From Aaosphaeria pasadenensis (lineage: Eukaryota; Ascomycota; Dothideomycetes; Pleosporales): 64,000 nucleotides of DNA. A program made the position numbers and the translations under genes. The DNA lies in the NCBI GenBank assembly GCA_022813625.1, contig JAKLMB010000022.1, positions 124,001 through 188,000 of the forward strand, written 5' to 3'. Positions 45,841 to 56,443 of the stretch are shown here, in pieces; within the stretch, counting starts at the first letter, position 1, and each line of letters opens with the position of its first letter. A model generated the notes under the pieces. That model was not told the origin of the DNA. It did no database searches and saw only the letters and a list, made by a program, of their open reading frames with translations.

Positions 45841-48785
45841 TTATTCTCCGAATCCACCTCTGCGCGGTCGTTTGGGTTGGTGCTGGAAATAAATGCTTGT
45901 GTCTCCGTCAAGGTCTAGCATATCTGCATCGACATAACGCTTTCGAGATGGTCCGATTTCACTTTGATCTTCCCAACCCGGTAGAGCGGGAGGCACTGAC
46001 ATTGCATCGTCATCATCGATTGTCTCGGAGGCTTCTACCGTTGCCTGGAGGTAATCCAATTCATCCCCTGTCGCCTCGTCTGCGATGCGCTTCCAGTCTT
46101 CGAGGACCATCTTCTCTTCGTCTACATGCTTTTGGATATGGTGCAGACGTTCTTGGTATCGACCAGTGGATCTCCTGGCAGATGTCTTCTGGAATTCACT
46201 ACAGAATCCGCACCAGTATTCCAATTTGCATGCTCTTGCTTCGCCCTCCCTATCGTCGTCGTCGAGTATGTCGTGCACTTTCTTCAGGTGCTCTTTGAAG
46301 CCATCTTCGGACTGGAACATGTCTTGACATGATGACTGTGTCGGAAGTTGCGGGCGCTTGCATCGGAAGTAGAGCTCGGGGTAGGCATGTTCCTTCTCCT
46401 CATGAGATTTCCACGCTTGGAAGGTTTCGAAGCGGGCATCGCAGGAGGGGACGACGCAGGCGTGCGGTGGCAATTTTTTATGTTGTTTGAGGTGTTCCTC
46501 CAAATCCGGAAGTCCCCTCAAGGGTACATGGCAGGTTGGGCACTTGATCTGGTTGACCTTTTCACTAACTGCCTGTGCAAGTTGAATGAGGTGACTTTTC
46601 GAGATTGTTGTGAATCTGACATCGTGGTCGTTGCCCACACAGGTGGCATCTGTAGATAATGAAGACATGACAGAATCTGCCCGCTCCGGTAGGACCTCTC
46701 CATGCCGTCCCATTTTCTTAGGGAAAGAAAGCACGATCTCGAGGTTTTCAGTATCCTCTCTGTCAACCAAAAAGTTACTTTCCTTGGTGTTCTGCAGGAA
46801 TTTGTGGACATGTCGCAGCTGCTCATGCTGCTCATCGGTCTCAGGCGGTCGGGATCGTGACAGCGTACGCAGATTTTCGAAAACCTTACATTCCTCCAAA
46901 TGTTTCCAAGGAAATTGAGATGATGTTGAATCTAACGAACTGGAACCATACAAACAAGGACCGGCTACTTTAGACCGATCCGTGGAATCTAACACGCGGT
47001 GACCCGAGGCATTCGGAGCAACGGTTTCCGACCTCTCAGCCCGGTCGAGCTCGATAGAGATCTCGGGTTGATATGGATCGAAGCCTTCATCATCAACCAC
47101 TCTCAGGGAGGGTCGTGTCAGGCTCAAATCGGAAACAATCCATGGATTGGGTTCCTGGGATGGGGTTAAGCTAATTCCGGAAGCAGGGTGGTTAACATCA
47201 TTACTGAAACACTGCCTCTCCGTACCTATACCGGCGAGCGTTGCATCCATTGGAGGCATTGAACGATCCGGTAGCACTGCCTGCAATCCAATTGCAGATC
47301 TACTTGTCATTAGCCCAGATCAATGGCAGAAAAATCACGCTCATACTTTCTGATCACATCCTGCTCATTCTCTTCTGCGTGCATTCTTTGGATATGCTGT
47401 TTGAAGTTGTCCAAACGTGGCCATACCTTTTCCTTGTTTCTGCAGGTATCAGAGGCGCATCGGTAGGAGTTGTCGAGAACTTGAATGCCATGCACGCTTT
47501 TCTTATGTCTGGTCAGATCATTGATGGTGCCGAATCCTTTGCCACCGCGCTTGCAATTCGCAAGGTTACATTTGAAAGGCTTGTTGTGCCTGAGCATGTG
47601 TTTCCTACGCCTAATCGTCAGTCTTATACATTCTCCCAAAAGCCCGAGCACGCACTTGTGATCCGATTGGCATTTGGATACCTCCTGGCAGATGACACAG
47701 CGGAATTTTCTTCCAGATATCGCGCTCCTGGCCCGGCTGCGGCCGCTGTATTGCGAAAGCCGGTCTACTTGGCTGTTGTTGTCGAATACAAAAACGTTAT
47801 TCGGCTCCTCCGCTACTGTGGAGCCAATGTTCCTTCTCGGAAGAGTGTATACTGCATCGGGGGGGATGTCGTGACTTCGTCCTCGGTCGCTTGGAGAAGA
47901 GTATGATGCGGTGCCGTATCCTGAATCGCCCATACGGGCCGAACTCTCGGCCTCAGATGACGGGCCACTGGGGCACATTCCCAAATCATGGTACATATTG
48001 CGTTGGAGGGAGTTGGAATCACTGCTGGGGCGGCTACAATTCCTCGTGTTCATGGGGTTCCATGGTACTTCATGCCAGAATCGTTCCAACGGATTGGCAT
48101 CTCTCCTCTGGCCTGGCAGAGTGGAGGATTGTTGTTGCACCTGAAGAAAATTGAGCGAGCAAGTATCAGAAAGATTTGAGTCCGCCCTGACGTTTTGAAA
48201 CTGGAGAGGGCTGGGCTCTTCAAATCTCAAAAAGGGAGAGTTTGCTTGAGGTGCACTCCTCACAGCTTGAATGGACACAACGGGACTTGGAGCTGCAGGT
48301 GGTACAGCCTTAACCTGGGAGTTGTGTGGAGGCCATGACGGCAGTAGGCTCTCATTGGCCAATAGCGGAGCGTCAAAGTACTAGAATGGTCATTTGCTGT
48401 GACCTGTCACATTCACTTCGCGCGCCATACGTACAGGCACATTGAAACCAAAGCCTTGGAAGTCTTCGTTTCTCTCTGACATATCTTCTCTACACATGTA
48501 ATAGTCAGCGATGAAGTCTGATGTGCGAATCGTGGCACTTGGAGCACCAAAATATGACGCATAGAAAGGATCTGAACGGGCTGGCTGCGAGTGCCTCTCA
48601 GCTAATACTGGCCCGGATAACCAGGTAGTTAGACGAAGGACGGTTTCCCCAACTAGTTGATCCTGAGGCGCCTTTGTGCGGGAACCCGCGCGTGACACGA
48701 AGACGCCAGGCAGGAATCTTTTCAAATCCAGATACCACTTACTATCTGAGGCCTTAGGGCCTTCTGTCGGATGGGGCGTTTTTGC
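45841..48785 (-). CDS. Large fungal C2H2 zinc-finger protein (5' exon not located)
   Basis: Four exons are assembled: 48785-48435, 48380-47656, 47604-47347 and 47299-45841, coding 930 aa without the missing first exon. Exon 1 begins after an acceptor (TTGTAG) and has no in-frame ATG near it, so the true start lies further upstream. At least five or six zinc-finger units are visible. They are FRCVICQEV...HMLRH, FKCNLANCKRGGKGFG...H, YRCASDTCRNKEKVWPRL...H, IKCPTCHVPL...H, HACVVPSCDARFETF...H and YWCGFCSEF...H. Finger 1 becomes a correct C-x2-C-x12-H-x3-H only if the 51-nt intron 47605-47655 is removed. The two large frames (stop TAA overlapping ATG at 47310) are joined by a 47-nt intron, 47300-47346. 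The C-terminus ends with a basic QPKRPRRGGFGE. It is likely nuclear. The role is unknown. Confidence 0.78.
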
Positions 48786-50757
48786 CTACAATGGAAAGCA
48801 GTCGAGAGATTGGAGTTGGTCGAGGGCGCAAGGAGGGAGCATTAACTAGTAGATGCGGTCTGCACTGATCCACCGCATTAAGCGCTGACGTTGAGCGGCA
48901 AGCGTTATGGGTTATGTGACTGACTGGCATGCAACGAAATGCATGGGAGGATAGTCTGTCCTACGTTATCGTTCTCCGGTGCAGGTCAAGGATGACGTTC
49001 AAGGATCTTTTTGAGGGCAATGAACAGGTTGTGTACGGAGTAGTCCGTGGACCGCAAGTATCAAAACTGCGGCGTGGGCACAGCAGCAGTGTGCATGCAG
49101 TTGCAGAAAGTATTGCTGAATGACAGAGGAGGAATTCAATGGCATGCGGACCTGTAGAAGAAGATGGGGGCGGAGGTCTTTACCCTTGAGGCGCATGTTG
49201 GATGCAGTTTGCGCAGCTTGAGGGCGGCCTCCGAAGGATATTGCACAAGGGCAAGACAGTTCCATGGGATGTCAACGGTGGTCCATCATCGCACAAACGA
49301 GGATCAATTGGACGTGTTTGAACATCGGCGGCCTATCTCCCCGTCTGCCTGCTTGTCTGCCGTGGCATCGAGAGTCCCCGTTGGCCGTATCATGTCCGTC
49401 GAGTTGTTTAACGCAAATGAACCGGGATACCGTAGACTGCCAATCATCACGTTGAATGGCCGTGTTCAACTTCACAGTCGTGCATCGCCATGAAACTGGT
49501 CCTGCCGCCCCCAATCGTCCCCCCTCCTAACGCCCCCTCCCCTCTCCCTACTTCATGGTTCGAGTCAGCCTCGATAGAGCTACTCTAAGACAAGATAACC
49601 ATATTCAGAGGTATCCAGCGAGCTCGTGATGAGAACCCATACACTCTTCGCTTTGCCCTCAAGTGTGTTCATGTACAGAGTATTCCGAACTAATTGCTGT
49701 TCAACATGATAGTACAATCGTGCAGCACTTTGCTGCCAGAGAAATAGAGGAAGAGGCCGATCACTCAATTATCCTTCTCTACTGCCCCCCATTCCTTCTA
49801 CTCCGTGGCCCCAATGCAGTGTTCAGAATGTGACACCGCATGCTCGAAAAATGAAGCTCACCTTAAAGATGAGCCCACCTTAACGATGAGCTCCCCGAGG
49901 GTGGCCCAGTCGCGGCCGCCCCCGCGCGATGGTGTGTCGTCGCCTGGTGTCTTCATCTCTGCGCTCCGTCGCATGCAAACCCCTTGCTGTGGGAACTAAA
50001 ACACCTTCGTACAAGAAGCTGGTGTGTTTGCTCCAAAGGGGTACATCATTTAGTCAACACTGCTCCGTACTCCGTACTCGTAGCCTCTAGTCGTCGCACA
50101 GAACGTGGGGGAATATTTGGTCGCAACCGCGCCGCAAGGCCGGATATTTCGGCCTTGCGCGCGATCGAGGAGGCATGGTTAGGGGGGCGTGGCTACGAAC
50201 ACTGCGTTCCCGAATTGTTACGGCCTTGCAAACACTTGTGCGATCTGAAAATGTTCAAAGACATATGAACCGTGACATGTGGCTTCTTACTCACTTTCTG
50301 CATGGCTTCACTAGGAGATTTATGCACAAATCTATTGAAACTACAGGCAACTGCCCCCCAACCAGAAGACGTGTTTTGAGTCCGGACATGCGAACGACAG
50401 TGGGTATAGATTTAACGTACTCGAAAGGAAAATCGACGCGTCGAGCCAAAAAATCGCTAGGTGCATTGCATCAACTCATCAGTAGCCTGCTAAAACAAGT
50501 ATCCTTCCTCCTTTACGCCTGATATGCGTCCGAACATAAAACGCCCCAGTTTGCGATCGTAATTCTATTGTAGTTGGCATCATCAAATACACACCATGTG
50601 ATGACAAGTGTCCACTCAATAATATCATAAGTTTCGTGCGAGGTGACGCCGTACCCTCCAACTAGTCAAACAAACGTTTGAAATGGGAGGAAGTAGTATC
50701 TGCCTCCGTTTCTATGCAGTGTTGCTGGGAAACACGGCTGTCCTCATTTTGAGTGTT
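48786..50757. other. 2-kb interval between two C2H2 genes
   Basis: No gene was recognised, but the missing first exon of the gene ending at 45841 should lie here. Two TACGGAGTA-type copies (49034, 50068) and a 10-bp perfect hairpin (50133-50159) are present. A 109-codon plus-strand ORF at 49164-49493 has no recognisable content. Confidence 0.45.
50133..50159. repeat. Perfect 10-bp hairpin, 7-base loop
   Basis: CGCAAGGCCG at 50133-50142 pairs exactly with CGGCCTTGCG at 50150-50159 around the loop GATATTT. It is GC-rich and intergenic, with no poly-T tail and no known role. Confidence 0.6.
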
Positions 50758-53700
50758 TTATTGGCCCTGGTATTGATAATTATGTTGCTGGGGCATGTAC
50801 GAGAGATCCTGGTAGGGACTCCCGTTGAAGCGCAATGGTGAGCCATTGTCATAGGCCATGCTCGAATTCATTAGGTTCTGGGGTTCTTGCGTAAAATACT
50901 GTGGACCCAGGGCCTCACTAGGAAAGGTTGCGGTGTCGATAGGTGAAGTGGTAAATCCCGCTGTCTGGTGATGTCCGAGGGCGGAAACAGGTGTCATAGG
51001 AAACCCATTGGCCCCATTCTGCGCAGTCCCGTTTTGATAATTCTGATTAGGAATTTGTAATCCATTGACATAGGTACCCCGCATCTTTGCAGGTTCTTGC
51101 AGGCCCGGATATGTGCTGCCAGACATGTTGGGTGCACCTTCCAGCACATAATTGTTATAGTTCCCATTGCGTGAAGGATGCTGGGCTTTGATGTGCATCA
51201 ATTGTGGTGGAGGGTATGAATGGATGGTGGTGGCAGCGTTGCCAACAGGCGATGGGTCTGCGGGGAATCGGCTAGGGTCTATTCCTGGCGCGAACGTGGA
51301 ATGATTTGGGATATATCGGGAAGGGTTGTCGACAGGTGACTTGCCCGGCGTTGCAGATAACTTCCGTGATTCTGGCATCTCGACGACTGGACTGATGATC
51401 GTATCGGCATTCATTTGCTTTTGCTCCACGAGTGGTAGAATGGGCATGCTAATCTGCTCCATGTGTTTCGCCAAATGGACTGTCAGCTTTTTCCAACTAT
51501 TGCAGATGTTCCCGCAAAAGCGACAGGGCTCATCTCTGGGTTGCTTAGTCGTATCACGGCGGCACCTCTCCACTAAGCTCCATATATCTTCTATACTGAT
51601 CGTCAGAATGGGTGCTGAGGTGAGAAAAATGGGTCACATACCTGAGGTCGAAGCAGTAGCTGTGTCTTTGGTTCCGCGGCCAGTGCGTGCTCGCGGTTCG
51701 GCGATTTTGTGTTCTCGGACCAAGTGCTGGACAAAATTGTCTTTCCTGTAGCATGTGTGGTTGCAATCGGCAATCTGGCAGGTCCAGTTCTCAAGCTGCC
51801 GATGGCGTTCATTCTCGTGCCGCACCCAATCTGCTTTTCGTTTGAAAGATTTAGGCTCGCCGCAGTGCGGAAATGTGCATGTAAAGGGTTGCACATCCTC
51901 ATGAACATGCTTAGTCCAATCAGAAGGCTTGTAGAACTTCTTGACTTTGAAGCAGAGTGGGCACTCAAATTCAGCAGGCAAGCGCTTCACGGGTGGAAGG
52001 GGTACGCCTGATGGAAATTGTGCAGCAACAACAGTTCCTTCTGGCAGAGGCTCGCCATCATCATCTGATGAGCCTGGAGCAGTGATTTGGAAACCTATAA
52101 AGGGTGCGTCGGAATCTTTGTTGCCCGCTCGCGGTGGCAATTGCTTGGATTCTCCACCAAGATCTGTACAAAATGTTGCCGACGGGCAGTTGTGATTCTT
52201 CACAGCGTTCAGGTGTTTGACTTTAAACTCAAGCAAACGTTTGTATCTACGCATTTGTTCCTGGGTGATTCTCTCAACCATATAATCGACTAGGCGGGGG
52301 TTCAACTGTCGAGCATGGGTCTTAAAGCCTTCATAAGTCGGGATGATGGGGTCAGAGCGAACTTTGAGGTCCATGGTGACAGCTTCTTGGGCATCATCAT
52401 CATCGTCGTCATCACCGCCGGGGCTTGGATTTGGAGGCTTCGTAGCCTCCGTTTCAGCCAACGGCGATGCCAGCATAGGCATAGGGGGCCCGCCATGTTG
52501 AGTCATGAGCTCTTTCAATCCTGGCGATCTTCCCAGGTCGCTTCGACTTCTGCTCCGCCTGATCGCGTTCTTCGGGCGTTGGTACCATGGGCCCGATGTT
52601 GCAGAAAGGCCCGTGGAACTTGGAGGGCCAAGTTCCTTTACTTGAGTCGCAACGTTAGTATCCAACCTAGGGGACTTCGGTCGGCCCCAACTCCCCATTC
52701 GCTTGGGCTTTTCGATACCGACTAGCTCTTTCGCTTTCTCTCCACCGACCTCAGTAGGCGTTTGCACGGGTATGCTGCCCTTTCGTTTTAGAAGATTGCT
52801 TGGAGCACGTTTGGGAAGAATGTTCTCTAGAAAGCTAGGCCTCCGCTGCCTTTCCTTCTGTTTCTTGATCTCAGACTCCACAGGCTCTACGGGCTTGATG
52901 GCCTTGACAACACCGGGAGCCGCCCTGATACTACCCAAATCAGACTCACTAAGGCGCCTAGAACCGAGAGTGGCGGCCAATGAAGCAGTTTCGACGTCTT
53001 TTGCCCTGAGCCCGAATCGCATCATGGCGGCATTCGAAGTCTGTGGCTGATAACGAGTAGAAGATGCAGTGGGAGTGGGTTGGGTTGGAGCATCGACCCA
53101 GGGCCGGAAAATAGCACTCATTAGACTTCCATGCTCCACAGCAGCCGGTGGGAAATAAGAATCATCAGCATGGCTTGCAGAAATGTCGATTTCGGCAGCT
53201 GGGGACTCTGGCTCGCCATCCTCGTCGTCCTCGTCGTCGTAGTCCTCGTATTCGCTGCGTTCATCTATGTACAGGCCCGGTCCAGGTATACCTGAGTCAT
53301 CGAGAAGCTCGAAATCGGTGCGCACTCCCAGTCCAAACCCTTTGGCAAAACCGTTGCGGTTTGCATCGTTTGTGCTCTTGGCACGGCGTCTTGTGGTGAA
53401 AGGTTTCAGAAGGTTCGTAGATGAGCCAGCATCTCCCGCTTCACTACATGCCTCACTCTTGGTGAGCCACTCTTCGACTTCGAGTTTCTTTTCCTCTTTC
53501 AGCCTGTGATCGGCAAGCTCGTCCAGTGTGGGAACCCATGCACCGTTCATGTGGTCTCGATCGTGGGGGTTAAGGCCTCCTCGGCCATCCCCCTGGGCAG
53601 ACACCCAGCTGCCATCCTCATTGCGCTCAGCACCGCGAATCACGGGTGGATGTTGCACACGAACTGGCCGGGGATCCACATCCTCGTCAGATGTATCATT

Positions 53701-54747
53701 ATCATCCACGGGAAATGGCGAGAGGTGATTGCCCGAGCGACGGCTGCCATGACTTCGTTTGCTGACTGGCCTACTGATATCCGAAGTCGATGGGGATCCA
53801 GCTCGGTCGATATGCTCCACGCGTACTATTGGGCTCGTCAGGAGATGAGGCTTGGACTGCTGCTGTGCAAGCGTGGAGTAAGGCGGGCTTTCTGTCAGAG
53901 CAGGGCTCTGCTGTTGCTGTCGCTTTCCCTGTTTGATGGGAGTAGAATGCATCATATGCTGCATTGGGGCCGGTGGCGTTGACGATTGATAGTCATTGCT
54001 GGTGAAATTCATCGTCGAAAAGCCAGTAGTATTGGCGTGATCGTCGGTAATGACTGGACTGGAATTGTTTGTTGGAGATGGCGAGATGAGCTGGGCTTGT
54101 GACGGGATGTTGGAGGGGTTCAGAGAGGGCGCTTGGGCATTGTAAGTAGCCAAAACGTCAGCGGTGATGGGCATTGCCAAGCTTGCATTGCTTTGAAATG
54201 GATCGTAGTTCGTAGATGCCATGGGCGGTTCTGTGAAGGTTAGGCTTGAGAAATTGTCTTCTAAATACTGGCTCCCGAGATTAGGGGTCGTGTAATTGCT
54301 GTAACTATTTGGATCACTCAAGTACCCTGCCGCCTCTGGGCTAAGGTGATCGACGGAATGCGAGGGAGAGATGCTCTGACCGTTGCGGCTATGTGTGGCG
54401 GGAGAGAGGGAGTAATTCTGTTGCGATTGCATGGAAAAGTATGGAGGAGGGAAGGTCTGGTTGATCATATCGGGACGCATGTGAGAATCGAAGGATGAGC
54501 CAGCATTGGGTGCGAAGGCTGACTCCTGGGCAGACCCGGGGAAAGGGACAAGGCTGACCATGGAGCCATCATCTATGGTCCCAGGCTCTGCGGAGAATGT
54601 GAATCCATTTTGACTCTCGGGCAGTAGAAAGTTGCCCGATGACGCTTGGTTGAACGCATGTGTGGCTTCGTCTTGATGATCATGGGGATGCTGTTGGCGC
54701 TGTTGACGCTGTTGGCCATGGAATACTGGCGGTCTAGAGTCCATCAT
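50758..54747 (-). CDS. Large C2H2 zinc-finger protein (1312 aa)
   Basis: Two exons (54747-51642, 51590-50758) joined by a 51-nt intron give 1312 aa. The join TASTSE/DIWSLVERC uses the second AG (TATAG); the nearer CAG would create a stop. The first 800 residues are disordered: Gln/Ser/Pro-rich, with an acidic stretch (DDEDDEDGEPE) and basic segments. A zinc-finger cluster lies at about 940-1025: FECPLCFKVKKFYKPSDWTKH, FTCTFPHCGEPKSFKRKADW...H and WTCQIADCNHTCYRKDNF...H. A last finger is coded by exon 2 (CRFCGNICNSWKKLTVHLAKH). The C-terminal 200 residues are Asn/Gln/Pro/Tyr-rich, like an activation domain. The layout suggests a nuclear regulator. DNA binding and targets are not shown by the sequence. 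It is the second of two neighbouring C2H2 genes on the same strand. Confidence 0.85.
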
Positions 54748-55689
54748 TTTGCTCCTTTAGTGCAACAGGTCTCGTGATCAATTTGTATCCTTCTTTCTCC
54801 TCAGGATAAGGGGAGGAGAAGGGAAGGGAAAGACTGCGCTGCTGTCTGTGGCTTTGGAAAGTGTAGAATAGGGCAGACAGAGCAAAACAGGACAGGACGA
54901 CGGATGGCTCTAGGGGGCAGCGTGACTTCCAAGGTGGCTGTTGGTCCTCAGGGATCCATGGGGTGCGGTTAATGGCCGGGAGATTGATTGATTGGTCTTT
55001 TGGCGACAGCTAATACGTGGGGAAAGAGCGCTCAAAGAAGGAAGGAAGTAAGGTAAGAAGGTAGGCAGGTAAGAAGGAAGGACGGTAGGAAGGAGCACGA
55101 CAAGGAGAAAGGACGCGATGCGGCGACGAAGATCGAGAGCCGACAATGGAGGGTAGTCGGCGCGGAACAGAGGTAGGAAATATTGCTGAAGTTAGGCTGA
55201 TCAGCCGTGAGCCGTGAGCCGTGACAGGAGAATACGTCTTGTCTGTCTGTGGGAATAGGGACGTGCAAGTGGAAGTGGTTTGGTGGGCGATCCGCCTCGC
55301 GCGCGCTCGCGCAGGGATACCTTGGATGACAGCGATGGAAGCTAATGGGCGGTGCAAGGTCAAGGACAAGTGCAAAGGCGCATGCACTTGTGGTGGTGCT
55401 GGTGCTGGTGCTGGTGGATGAGCAGATGGTGAGAAAGGACGGAGGGCGGTTGCAACCGAACAGAAGTGGAGCAAGGAGAAGCGGCGGCGCGAGCCACAGA
55501 CAGGTGGGGACACGACGCTGGGCGGTGGGATGGATGAAGGAAGATGTGCTGTTGGTAGGCCACAGGTAGTGGTAGTAGTGGTTGTTGTATGGAGTAGTTG
55601 GGCGAGGATTATCGATATTGAAGCAAGTCAACCGACCGCAGCAACAGCTTAAACGAAAAGAAGGGGGGGTGAGTAGGATGAAGGTGGTG

Positions 55690-55850
55690 GGGTCGGGTTT
55701 GGGATTAGGATTGGGGGGGAGAGAGAGGGGAAAGAGGGAGAGATGGAGAATAGAGAGGAAGAAAGAGAGGGAGAGGGAGGGAGAGAGTGTGAGCGAGGAG
55801 GTCAGAGAAGGAATACCTAAGAGGAAAAGGGTTCAAGGCACCGGTCAAGG
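55690..55850. repeat. Purine (GA)-rich tract
   Basis: About 160 bases of almost pure G/A on the plus strand, equal to a C/T-rich tract on the strand of the upstream C2H2 gene. Confidence 0.8.
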
Positions 55851-56387
55851 CTGACAGCCTGTACGATGTACACTGACTGTAAGTTACAAATAGAATAGAT
55901 CAGAAATAATGAGTCCAAGTCACCCTCCTCCTTCTCTATCTCTCTCCTCTCTCTCTACCTCTCTCGTTCGTCTCCTACGTGTACGAGTAAAATAACTATT
56001 ACCACCTAGGAAGATGATACTCCGTAGTAGAAACCAAGCCGACCAAGATGACCAAGATGACCAATATGAGAGGCCGGGGGTACGGGAAGGGGTTGTCGCA
56101 AGGAGAGCCGGGGGGGATTAGGTATGGGCGATGGGGAAATGGGATATTATGGGATATGGGAAATAGGACAGCCAACTATCGAGGTACTACTATCTATGGT
56201 GATAATGGGAGAGGATCGGAATGGGGAGAGTTTCAAGCCTTCGAGGTGTCATCACTACAAAACTTATCTAACTCCTTGAATCACTCCGTAGATGAATGGA
56301 TATACATAGATACAGGTGATGCCTACATAGGTGCCTTGGTAGGTACCTAACCTACGTACCTAGCTTACGGGTATACAGTTTACCTGG

Positions 56388-56443
56388 ATAATTATAATTA
56401 TAATAATATTATTATTATTAAAGAAGAAGATGATGATGATGAA
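56388..56443. repeat. Compound AT-rich microsatellite (AAT/ATT, GAA, GAT)
   Basis: Successive runs of TAAT/AAT, ATT, GAA and GAT units with no interruption by unique sequence. Confidence 0.8.

Noticed and set aside
47241..47906. 221-codon plus-strand ORF across the C2H2 gene
   Set aside because: It overlaps zinc-finger codons on the other strand and two predicted introns, and has no motif.
49164..49493. 109-codon plus-strand ORF in the gap between the C2H2 genes
   Set aside because: An overlapping ORF runs on the other strand, with no recognisable domain or leader.
50758..54747. Reading the two large frames at 51573 and 51634 as separate genes
   Set aside because: A 51-nt intron with a GTATGT donor and TATAG acceptor joins them in phase, and the downstream frame has no ATG of its own.
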